Source: Betaproteobacteria bacterium Ga0077526 (lineage in GTDB: Bacteria; Pseudomonadota; Gammaproteobacteria; Burkholderiales; Ga0077523). Taken from it: a DNA stretch of 64,000 nucleotides. This document shows, piece after piece, positions 45,719 through 52,937 of the stretch. The position numbers and the translations under genes are program-made. The first letter of the stretch is position 1, and every line of letters starts with the position of its first letter. Location: assembly GCA_001464765.1 (NCBI GenBank), contig LNDV01000031.1:188867-252866 (forward strand), given 5' to 3'. The notes beneath the pieces were generated by a model, which had not been told where the DNA came from, made no database searches, and saw only the letters and a program-made list of their open reading frames with translations.

Positions 45719-47215
45719 ATGCGCAGCGACACCAACACCGAATCCGCCGACGCGCTCGACCAGCCCGTGCCTGCCGGCAACGTGCGCTGCGACGCCTGCC
45801 CCGTGCTGTGCATCATCCGTCCCGGCAAGACCGGCGCTTGCGATCGGTACGCCAATGTCGACGGCCGTCTGTCGCGCGTGGACCCGCTGGTGCTCGCGCA
45901 GCGCGCGGAGGAAACCGGCGGCGCCCGGGTGCGATTCCTCGACCGCGCGGACGAATGGCGTGGCGAAGTGCTCGCCGATGCGCCCGTGTTCGTGACCGGT
46001 ATCGGTGCCGGCACCACCTACCCCGACTACAAGCCCGCGCCCTTCATCGTGTCGAGCCGGCACGACGGCGTGGATCTCGTCACCGTGGTGACCGAAGGCA
46101 TCTTCAGCTACTGCGGCGTGAAGGTGAAGATCGACACCGACCGGTTTCTGGGTCCGGAGCAGGCGGCGATCCGCGTCGACGGCGAGCAGGTCGGCCACGT
46201 GACCACGGCCGAGTACGGCTCGCAGATGCTCGCGCTGGGCGGCGTGCGGCACCTGACCGGCGGCAGCAAGCGCGAGGGCCGCGTGACCTGCGACGTGCTG
46301 GAAAAGCTCTGCAACAAGCAGGCGGTCGAAGTCACCATCGACGGCGGTTCCGCCGTCGTCATCCAGGCGGACGCTCCGCCCATCGTCGACGGCGACCGCG
46401 AGGAGCGCATGCGCGTGGGCTGCGGTTCCGCGACCATCGGCATGTTCGCGCAGCAGTGGTTCGGGCACGCCGACGAAGTCATCGTCGTCGACGACCACAT
46501 CACCGGCGTGCTGTCGGAACACCAGGCCGGCCGCTTCCTCGGGATGAAGCCCGCAGGCATCCAGGTGCGCGGCCGCAAGTCCACGCCCGGCCGCTACTTC
46601 AAGGTCGCCCAGCCCGGCTCCGGATGGGGCGGCACCGACATCACCGACCCGCTCGACATCGTCGCCTCCATCGACCCCAAGGTCGCCTGGCCGGGCCTGC
46701 GGCTGCTGATGGTGTCGACCACCGGCGAGCAGTCCGCGTGGTTCGTGCTCGACGACCAGCTGCGCCCGCAGCCGGCGCCCGTGCCCGAGGCCATCGGCCA
46801 CGCGGTATCGCGCATCGCCGAGAACTGCGAACCCGCGCTGTGCACTGTGCTTTTCATGGGCGGCGCTGGCGGCAGCCTGCGCGCCGGCGTAACGGAGAAC
46901 CCCGTGCAACTCACGCGCTCCGTGAAGGCGGAACTCACGCGCGTCACCTGCGGCGGCGCACCGGCGTATCTGTGGCCGGGCGGCGGCATCACCGTGATGG
47001 TCGACGTGGCACGCATGCCCGATCGCGCCGTGGGTTCCGTGCCGACCCCGGCGCTGGTCGTGCCCATCGAGTTTACGATGCGGCTCGACCACTACGCGCA
47101 GCTGGGCGGCCATCTCGGGAGCATCGTCAAGCTGGAGGACGTGCTCGCCAACGCGCGAAGCACGGCGACCGACTGGCGCCCGGAGAACCCGTGGCCGATG
47201 GTGTCGCGCGTCTAA
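45719..47215 (+). CDS. 6-hydroxynicotinate reductase-like iron-sulfur protein
   Basis: A 498-residue protein. Its N-terminus has four cysteines spaced C-x2-C-x3-C-x9-C (RCDACPVLCIIRPGKTGACD), suited to a [4Fe-4S] cluster. The rest is rich in Gly-containing motifs (GIGAGTTYPDYKPAPFIV, GVKVKIDTDRFLGPEQAA, FMGGAGGSLRAGVTENPVQL, YLWPGGGITVMVDVARMP). It matches proteins annotated as 6-hydroxynicotinate reductase, which in anaerobic nicotinate fermentation reduces 6-hydroxynicotinate to a tetrahydro product. In aerobic proteobacteria the same gene occurs with UPF0280 and DUF1185 genes and its reaction is not settled. It starts 4 bases after the Mo-enzyme stop. Confidence 0.75.
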   Translation: MRSDTNTESADALDQPVPAGNVRCDACPVLCIIRPGKTGACDRYANVDGRLSRVDPLVLAQRAEETGGARVRFLDRADEWRGEVLADAPVFVTGIGAGTTYPDYKPAPFIVSSRHDGVDLVTVVTEGIFSYCGVKVKIDTDRFLGPEQAAIRVDGEQVGHVTTAEYGSQMLALGGVRHLTGGSKREGRVTCDVLEKLCNKQAVEVTIDGGSAVVIQADAPPIVDGDREERMRVGCGSATIGMFAQQWFGHADEVIVVDDHITGVLSEHQAGRFLGMKPAGIQVRGRKSTPGRYFKVAQPGSGWGGTDITDPLDIVASIDPKVAWPGLRLLMVSTTGEQSAWFVLDDQLRPQPAPVPEAIGHAVSRIAENCEPALCTVLFMGGAGGSLRAGVTENPVQLTRSVKAELTRVTCGGAPAYLWPGGGITVMVDVARMPDRAVGSVPTPALVVPIEFTMRLDHYAQLGGHLGSIVKLEDVLANARSTATDWRPENPWPMVSRV

Positions 47216-47231
47216 GGCCGGCGCGGTCACG

Positions 47232-48122
47232 TTGCGCGATCCTCGATTGAGCAGCACTCCTCCGACCGCACCTCTCCCCTCGCCGCCTTCGCCATGGGGC
47301 GGCCCGCTGCAGGCCCGACTGCTCGACGGGCGCCTGCATCTCCAGCATGGCCCCATCGATCTCGTCATCGCGGCGGACGCCAGTGACGCCACCGAGATCG
47401 ACGCAGCGTGTCAACAGGCGACGGCGCGCTTCCAGGATGTCCTCGCCGTGCTCGTCACCGAACTGCGCCTGCTTCGCCAGCCCCTGACCGATTGCCCACC
47501 GGACGTCCAGGGACCGGTCGCCCTGCGGATGCTCGCCGCGTGCTGGCCGCATCGCGCGGTGTACATCACCCCGATGGCGGCGGTAGCCGGCGCCGTCGCC
47601 GACGAAATCCTCGGCGCGATGGTCGCGGGTCGCGCCTTGTGTCGGGCATCGGTGAACAACGGGGGCGACATCGCCATTTATCTTGAAGAAGGTGAGACCT
47701 ATCGGCTGGGCATCGCCGGCATCGAGGACGCCGCCCTGCATGGGCACGCCCTGCTCCGCGCCGACCAGCCCTGGCGCGGCATCGCCACCTCCGGCTGGCG
47801 CGGTCGATCACAGTCGCTGGGAATCGCGGATGCCGTGACAGTCGTCGCTCGGGATGCCGCAGCGGCCGACGCCGCAGCGACGCTCGTCGCCAATGCCGTC
47901 AATGTAGAACACGAAGCCATCGAGCGCCGGCCCGCACGGGAACTGCGCGACGACTCCGATCTGGGCGACCTGCCGGTGACCGTGAACGTCGGGCTGCTGC
48001 CTCCGACATTCGTCGACACTGCTCTGGCGTCGGGACTTCGCGCGGCCGAGCAGATGGTGGCCGCCGGCCTGATCGGCGCAGCTGTGCTTCGCCTTCAGGG
48101 CCGCGTCGTGGCGACGGCGTAG
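47232..48122 (+). CDS. UPF0280 family protein (ApbE-like fold)
   Basis: A protein of about 296 residues. Core motifs VYITPMAAVAGAVADEIL, ASVNNGGDIAIYLEEGE, ATSGWRGRSQSLGIADAV and ANAVNVEHEAIERRPA identify UPF0280, which is related to the FAD-handling ApbE fold. Its function is unknown; the Gly/Asn/Asp motifs suggest flavin or nucleotide binding. The start is uncertain: TTG at 47232 or TTG at 47247, both without a strong ribosome site, before a Pro-rich leader. It follows the Hnr-like gene after 16 bases. Its TAG stop codon lies inside the GTAG foot of a REP element, so its original C-terminus may have been altered. Confidence 0.82.
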   Translation: MRDPRLSSTPPTAPLPSPPSPWGGPLQARLLDGRLHLQHGPIDLVIAADASDATEIDAACQQATARFQDVLAVLVTELRLLRQPLTDCPPDVQGPVALRMLAACWPHRAVYITPMAAVAGAVADEILGAMVAGRALCRASVNNGGDIAIYLEEGETYRLGIAGIEDAALHGHALLRADQPWRGIATSGWRGRSQSLGIADAVTVVARDAAAADAAATLVANAVNVEHEAIERRPARELRDDSDLGDLPVTVNVGLLPPTFVDTALASGLRAAEQMVAAGLIGAAVLRLQGRVVATA

Positions 48123-48185
48123 CCCGGACTCCGTCCGGGGGGCCTCCGTATCCAGCTTCGCCCCCGGGCGGAGCCCGGGCTACGC
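48118..48185. repeat. REP pair (BIME-like) behind the UPF0280 gene
   Basis: Two inverted hairpin units: GTAG followed by CCCGGAC-TCC-GTCCGGG (48119-48139) and the reverse unit CCCGGGC-GGA-GCCCGGG ending CTAC (48161-48183). Each has a 7-bp perfect stem and 3-base loop with the GTAG tetranucleotide at its foot, the layout recognised by REP-associated tyrosine transposases. Confidence 0.85.
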
Positions 48186-48261
48186 GATCTGCGCACGGAC
48201 ACCCGCGCAACCCCCTGTATGCTGTCGCGGAATTCCCCAGCCACTCCCTCGAGGTTCATCC

Positions 48262-48768
48262 GTGACGATTTCCATGTATCAGGCCAGCGCCCCGCGCTTC
48301 ATCAACATCCTCGGCAATCTGTCCAACATTCTCGACAAGGCCCAGGCCCACGTCGAGGCGAAGAAGATCGATCCGTCCGTGCTGCCCGCGTATCGCCTGT
48401 TTCCGGACATGCTGCCCATGAGCAGTCAGGTGCAGATTGCCTGCGACGCGGCCAAGGGCGTGATGGCTCGCCTCGCCGGGATCGAGAACCCCGTCTTCGA
48501 GGACACCGAAAAGACTCTTCCCGATCTCAAGGCGCGAGTCGCCAGGACCATCGCATTCATCCAGTCCGTCACACCCGCCCAGATCGACGGGACCGAAGAC
48601 AAGGACATCGTGATCAAGCGCGGCGAAAAGGAAACCCACTACAAGGGGATGCAGTTCCTGCTGGGCCACGCCGTGCCCAATTTCTATTTCCATATCTCGA
48701 CCGCCTACAACATCCTGCGGCACAACGGGGTCGAGATCGGCAAACGCGACTACCTGGGCAATCCCTGA
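48262..48768 (+). CDS. DUF1993 family protein
   Basis: A 168-residue helical protein from a GTG start (MTISMYQASAPRFINILGNL). LFPDMLPMSSQVQIACDAAK and MQFLLGHAVPNFYFHISTAY are the DUF1993 signatures; the fold is a DinB-like four-helix bundle with a conserved His pair near the end that could bind metal. Function unknown. It is separated from the UPF0280 gene by a REP pair and followed by a strong terminator, so it appears to be its own transcription unit and probably part of the accessory segment rather than of the molybdoenzyme cluster. Confidence 0.87.
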   Translation: MTISMYQASAPRFINILGNLSNILDKAQAHVEAKKIDPSVLPAYRLFPDMLPMSSQVQIACDAAKGVMARLAGIENPVFEDTEKTLPDLKARVARTIAFIQSVTPAQIDGTEDKDIVIKRGEKETHYKGMQFLLGHAVPNFYFHISTAYNILRHNGVEIGKRDYLGNP

Positions 48769-48773
48769 GCAAC

Positions 48774-48804
48774 CGGGCATCGGATCCGTCCGATGCCCGC
48801 GTTT
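48774..48804 (+). terminator. intrinsic terminator after the DUF1993 gene
   Basis: A perfect 11-bp stem (CGGGCATCGGA with TCCGATGCCCG) and a 4-base loop at 48774-48799 lie 5 bases after the stop codon and are followed by CGTTT. The T-tract is short, so termination may be partial. Confidence 0.75.
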
Positions 48805-49490
48805 CACCTGAGTCGTCGTGCTTCAGTCAGTGCATGGCGAAGAGGACCGGCGGCGTAGGTTTGCGGGTGCCGCCTCGGCTGCCGACATCACGGGTGCCGC
48901 GGGTCTGCGCCTCCAAGGCCAGTTCGCCGTCGCCGCGATCCGCCCTCTTTGCCCAGCCGGTCCCCTGCGGCGGCCTCGCGTCGACCGCAGCAAACGAGAA
49001 TGACTGGGGGAATCGGGTGAACGTGTTCGCTCGCAGGACGGGCCTCACCCGAACGGGTTGTGCGGGTGCGGCCGGGCGCAAAGCCACTGTCGACGTTCGA
49101 GGCGGCTGCGAAGGGTGATCGCGACTCGGCAATCGCCGCCGCGTTCCAGTCGGGGGAAAACACAAAGAAGCGACTGTCGGAACACGTCGGGGTGCACTAC
49201 TCGACGCTAGGCAGGTTAGTAAGAAGTGAGAGGAGGTCGGGTAGGTGTCCAGGGACGCGTGCCCGGAAGTCGCGACCCCATGTGTCTCTCGCTCGCCAAG
49301 CACCTGCCCTTCCCGACGACTACATCCCGCGCGGCAGCCCGGCGCGCGCGGCGCCACGTGGCTGATTCGATTGCGACCCTCCGCCACGATCTGGCCGTGC
49401 GAGTCATTCACGCCCTCGGGTTCTGTCCGCACTGCGGGAGTAGCACAATGCGGCTACGGTTATGACACAGTGAGATTAGCGCGCAGCCGC
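48805..49490. other. accessory intergenic stretch with a transposase remnant
   Basis: Nearly 690 bases between the DUF1993 terminator and the hydrolase stop. Apart from the transposase-like fragment listed separately, the open frames are short, Arg/Pro-rich and lack start signals. No tRNA was found that could mark an integration site. The stretch splits genes that are neighbours in the Hnr/DUF1185 cluster of related bacteria. Confidence 0.5.
49081..49240 (+). pseudogene. C-terminal fragment of a REP-associated (RAYT-like) transposase
   Basis: One frame reads FEAAAKGDRDSAIAAAFQSG, then a degenerate helix, then EHVGVHYSTLGRLVRSE. This is the pattern of the C-terminal helix-turn-helix tail found on many IS200-like REP-associated tyrosine transposases (typically Ala-Tyr-x-Ser-Gly ... 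Glu-His-Phe-Gly-Val-His-Tyr-Ser-Thr-Val-Ser-Arg). The catalytic His-x-His and Tyr portions are missing upstream, so the copy is dead. Similarity was judged by eye; a profile search would settle it. Confidence 0.5.
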
Positions 49491-50612
49491 TCAACGCTGA
49501 GGTTTGACGTCGCCGGTGATATCGCGAACCGCCTGCCGGCGGCTGGTGCCGCTGTTGAGCACCTGCTGCGGGATCTTGGCGAAGTCGATCTGCTTCAGGT
49601 CCAGTTTCTGGACTTGCCGGTTGGCCATCGTGTGGAAATACAGCACCCGGTTCTTGAGATCGGCGGCGGTCGTGATTTGGGTCGCGCCCGGAATGTCTTT
49701 CGCCTGTTCAAAACCACTGGCCAAGGTGCCCAGCGGGATGTTGAAGCTGTCCAGGATGCGGAACGACTCGCCAATGGCGTCTTCGGCCGTGGCCAAAGTC
49801 CGCACCGAAGCCGTGAAGGCCGCCGCCCGCACGAAGCGCGAAGGCGGCGTGAAGTCGCCCGGCAGGCCCAACAGGCCCGAGCCGGCACCCAAGGGCGCCA
49901 GGGTCACGCCGTCAACCTTGACGGGCGCCTTGGGCCCCTGCTGAAGACCCAGGTAGTTGCGCAGGTTGGTCACGTGCCAGTCGTACTCGGGCGAGTTGGT
50001 GATCACGCCCAGTACGGCCTCGTGCACCTTGACCTGCCCGCCGTCCACGATCTCGATCACTACCGAGGCGCCGCTCGGGTCGGCGATCTTCCAGTGAAAA
50101 GGCAATGCCGCCCCGCCAAAACGAGGGTCGTCGACGTTCACCACACGCACCTCAGGCAACGCCGCCCGAACCTCTGCGACGGTCGTGAAGGACGACAGCA
50201 TCCAGCGCATCAGATCGCCGACGCTGAGGGAACGCTTGGCCTGGGCCTTGTCGTAGGGCGCGAAGTCGGCGAAGCCTGGGAAGTAGTACATGCCAACGTA
50301 CAAGCCGACTTCGTTCAAGCCGTCGGGCCCATAGTCCTGGTCGTAAGCGCGCAGCGACACGAAGCCATAGCGACCATTCCAACTCAGGCCGTTGGAGCCC
50401 TCGGGCGTTTGGGCGATGAAGGCATAGGCGCGCGGAAACAACACCAGGCTGTCGTGCATCGCGTCGCTGAGCGCCCACTCCACCGTGCGAGACACTACCA
50501 CCGCCCCATCGGCTGCCTTGAGCGAGATGCCTGTACAGGCCCAGGTGGGGCCATCGGCCACGGCAAGTGCGAGCACCGCACACAGCGCACGGACGGATTG
50601 TTTGACCAGCAT
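49491..50612 (-). CDS. choloylglycine hydrolase / penicillin V acylase family protein, exported
   Basis: A 373-residue Ntn-type hydrolase. A signal peptide ends at TWA, directly before Cys26 in ACTGISLKA, which becomes the N-terminal nucleophile. The conserved Arg is in VVVSRTVEW and the oxyanion/substrate region includes [17 protein letters not shown] and [13 protein letters not shown]. Such enzymes hydrolyse linear amides: bile salts, penicillin V or acyl-homoserine lactones. In an environmental Gram-negative, periplasmic acyl-homoserine lactone or other amide cleavage is more plausible than bile-salt hydrolysis. It is isolated on the minus strand between a transposase remnant and a pseudogene, suggesting recent acquisition. 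Confidence 0.87.
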   Translation of the reverse strand: MLVKQSVRALCAVLALAVADGPTWACTGISLKAADGAVVVSRTVEWALSDAMHDSLVLFPRAYAFIAQTPEGSNGLSWNGRYGFVSLRAYDQDYGPDGLNEVGLYVGMYYFPGFADFAPYDKAQAKRSLSVGDLMRWMLSSFTTVAEVRAALPEVRVVNVDDPRFGGAALPFHWKIADPSGASVVIEIVDGGQVKVHEAVLGVITNSPEYDWHVTNLRNYLGLQQGPKAPVKVDGVTLAPLGAGSGLLGLPGDFTPPSRFVRAAAFTASVRTLATAEDAIGESFRILDSFNIPLGTLASGFEQAKDIPGATQITTAADLKNRVLYFHTMANRQVQKLDLKQIDFAKIPQQVLNSGTSRRQAVRDITGDVKPQR

Positions 50613-50668
50613 GAAAGGGCTCCGAGGCGGAAGAGATGGAGAGCGAGGTTGAGCAGCAGCGTAGACCA

Positions 50669-50866
50669 TGCGCGGCCTGCTCATCGCCAGTCTGGAGGAT
50701 GCAAAGTTCGAGAGCCGTCGGCGCCAAGTCGACCACGGATGGTAACGCATCGAGTACTCAGGTCCGGAAGACGTCGAGTTCGCTTCGATCGCGCTGACGC
50801 TCCCGATGCGCGATCTGTACGAAGGCGTGCCGATCGACTCACTGCTGCGAGGGCCTGGGGACTGAG
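50669..50866 (+). pseudogene. short frame interrupted by an in-frame stop, unknown family
   Basis: From the ATG at 50669 the frame reads about 25 codons to a TAA at 50744, then continues open in the same frame for 40 codons to the TGA at 50864 (including [18 protein letters not shown] and [15 protein letters not shown]). The second part has protein-like composition. The whole looks like a 65-residue gene broken by one nonsense mutation, or the tail of a longer lost gene. I do not recognise the family. Confidence 0.35.
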
Positions 50867-50910
50867 TCCGGCGTCCCGTTCCCACCGGGTGCGGGCAATG
50901 GACACCGCCC

Positions 50911-50932
50911 CCCGGGCGGAGCCCGGGCTGCA
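50911..50932 (-). repeat. single REP unit
   Basis: On the minus strand GCAG precedes a CCCGGGC stem closed by GCCCGGG, i.e. the same hairpin as the other REP units with one substitution in the GTAG foot. It lies between the pseudogene and the DUF1185 gene, the only REP here not directly behind an intact gene. Confidence 0.7.
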
Positions 50933-51054
50933 CCCCCATCCGGGGCCGTCCGCCGCATCCCCACACAATCGCTCCCTCGCCCGCCGCTTCCGGGTAAAGT
51001 TCGACCTGCCCGAAGCGCCCCGGCGCTCTTCGCCAATCGACTGCCAGGAAGCCC

Positions 51055-51651
51055 ATGACCGACACCGCGCCCACCGTCGAAGTCCGCAAGATCTGCACGT
51101 TCGTCGAGGAGATCCTCCACGAAGGCGGCCCCGCCCCCGCGAAGCCCCAGCGCAAGGTGGCCGTCGCGGCGGTCATCCGGAATCCCTACGCCGGCCGTTA
51201 CGTGGAGGTGATCGAACCCTTCATGGAACTGCTGAAGCCTTTGGGCCTGGAGATGGCCAAGCGCCTGGTGGCCGCACACGGCGGTGATCCGAAGCGCGTG
51301 GAGACCTACGGCAAGGGCACCATCGTCGGGGCCGACGGCGAGATCGAGCACGGCGCGTTCTGGCATGTGCCCGGCGGCTATGCAATGCGCGAGGTGCTGG
51401 GCGGGGCGAAGGCCATCGTGCCATCCAGCGCCAAGGTCGGTACCGTCGGCACCGCCATCGACATTCCGCTGCATCACATCAACGCCTGCTACGTCCGCAG
51501 CCACTTCGACGCGATGGAAGTCCGCATCCCCGATGCCCCGCGCGCCGGGGAACTGGTCGTGGTGCTGGTGATGGGCGACGGCGGGCGTATCCATGCGCGG
51601 ATGGGCGGGCTCAAGGCGCAGGACATCAGCGTGTGGGACGGCCAGCGCTGA
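51055..51651 (+). CDS. amino acid synthesis (DUF1185) family protein
   Basis: A 198-residue protein with the DUF1185 pattern: [76 protein letters not shown] and [20 protein letters not shown]. The family fold is related to amide-ring-forming or hydrolysing enzymes, and its reaction is unknown. In other proteobacteria it neighbours Hnr-like, UPF0280 and branched-chain ABC transporter genes, and here it directly precedes such a transporter (38-base gap), so it belongs functionally with the 42-48 kb genes despite the intervening island. Confidence 0.85.
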   Translation: MTDTAPTVEVRKICTFVEEILHEGGPAPAKPQRKVAVAAVIRNPYAGRYVEVIEPFMELLKPLGLEMAKRLVAAHGGDPKRVETYGKGTIVGADGEIEHGAFWHVPGGYAMREVLGGAKAIVPSSAKVGTVGTAIDIPLHHINACYVRSHFDAMEVRIPDAPRAGELVVVLVMGDGGRIHARMGGLKAQDISVWDGQR

Positions 51652-51689
51652 GCGCCGGCAGCCCGACACCACCACGACAGGAAACCGGG

Positions 51690-52886
51690 ATGGCATCGAT
51701 GAAACGAATTCTGGCGGCCGCCGCGGCCGTGCTTTGGGTCGGCTTGGCGCAGGCGCAGCAGCCCATCCGCATCGGCGAGCTCAACTCGTACAAGGGATTC
51801 CCCGCCTTCCTGGAGCCCTATCGGAAGGGCTGGCAGCTCGCGATGGAGGAAGTCAACGCGGCCGGCGGCGTCGCGGGCCGCAAGATCGAGGTCATCTCGC
51901 GCGACGACAACGGCAACCCCGGCGACGCCGTACGTGTGGCAGAGGAACTCGCGAGCCGCGAACAGGTGCAGGTGCTGATGGGCACCTTCGCGTCACACGT
52001 GGGCCTTGCCGTGAGCGATTTCGCCAGGCAGCGCAAGCTGCCCTTCCTCGCCGCGGAACCGCTCTCCGACAAGCTGGTGTGGGACAACGGCAATCACTAC
52101 ACCTTCCGGCTGCGGGCCTCGACGTACATGCAGACCGCCATGCTCATCCCGGAAGCCGCCCGCCTCAAGAAGAAGCGCTGGGCCATCGTGTACCCGAACT
52201 ACGAGTACGGTCAGTCCGCCGCCGATGCCTTCCGCAAGCTGCTGAAGGCCCGCCAGCCCGATGTGGAGTTCGTCGCGGAGCAGGCGCCGCCGCTCGGCAA
52301 GATCGACGCAGGCGCGACTGTGCAGGCACTGGCCAGCGCGAAGCCCGATGCGATCTTCAGCGCGCTTTTCGGCGCGGACCTCGCCAAGTTCGTGCGGGAG
52401 GGCAATACGCGCGGGCTGTTCCGCGGACGGGAGGTCTTCAACCTCCTCGCGGGGGAACCCGAGTACCTCGACCCGCTCAAGGACGAAACGCCCGAAGGCT
52501 GGACCGTCACGGGTTACCCGTGGAGCGAGATCGCCTCGCCCGAGCACAAGAAATTCGTAGAGGCCTACCGCAAGCGCTGGAACGACTACCCGAGGCTTGG
52601 CTCCGTCGTCGGCTATGCAGCGCTGCACAGCGTGGCAGCCGCGCTGCGCAAGGCGGGCTCCACCGAACCCGAGAAGTTCATCGCGGCCATGCGGGATCTC
52701 AACATCGACACGCCGTTCGGCAAGATCACCTACCGCGCGCTGGACCACCAGTCCACCATGGGCGCGTACGTGGGCAAGCTCGCGAAGCGCGACGGCAAGG
52801 GCGTGATGGTCGACTGGGTGTACCGCGACGGCCGCTCGTATCTGCCGTCCGATGACGAGGTGAAGAAGCTCCGCCCCACCGAATAA
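51690..52886 (+). CDS. periplasmic substrate-binding protein of a branched-chain-type ABC importer
   Basis: A 398-residue type I periplasmic binding protein. The signal peptide starts MASMKRILAAAAAVLWVGLA, cleaved near AQAQQ. Leu/Ile/Val-BP-like parts: IRIGELNSYKGFPAFLEPYR, EEVNAAGGVAGRKIEVISRD, LAAEPLSDKLVWDNGNHYTF and YPNYEYGQSAADAF. The family binds hydrophobic amino acids, urea, short amides or aromatic acids; the ligand cannot be read from sequence. It begins 38 bases after the DUF1185 stop and leads the transporter genes. Confidence 0.9.
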   Translation: MASMKRILAAAAAVLWVGLAQAQQPIRIGELNSYKGFPAFLEPYRKGWQLAMEEVNAAGGVAGRKIEVISRDDNGNPGDAVRVAEELASREQVQVLMGTFASHVGLAVSDFARQRKLPFLAAEPLSDKLVWDNGNHYTFRLRASTYMQTAMLIPEAARLKKKRWAIVYPNYEYGQSAADAFRKLLKARQPDVEFVAEQAPPLGKIDAGATVQALASAKPDAIFSALFGADLAKFVREGNTRGLFRGREVFNLLAGEPEYLDPLKDETPEGWTVTGYPWSEIASPEHKKFVEAYRKRWNDYPRLGSVVGYAALHSVAAALRKAGSTEPEKFIAAMRDLNIDTPFGKITYRALDHQSTMGAYVGKLAKRDGKGVMVDWVYRDGRSYLPSDDEVKKLRPTE

Positions 52887-52937
52887 GTCGCTGCGGGGCC
52901 ACGGCCCCGCGATCTCCCGCACAAAGCCCATCACAAG

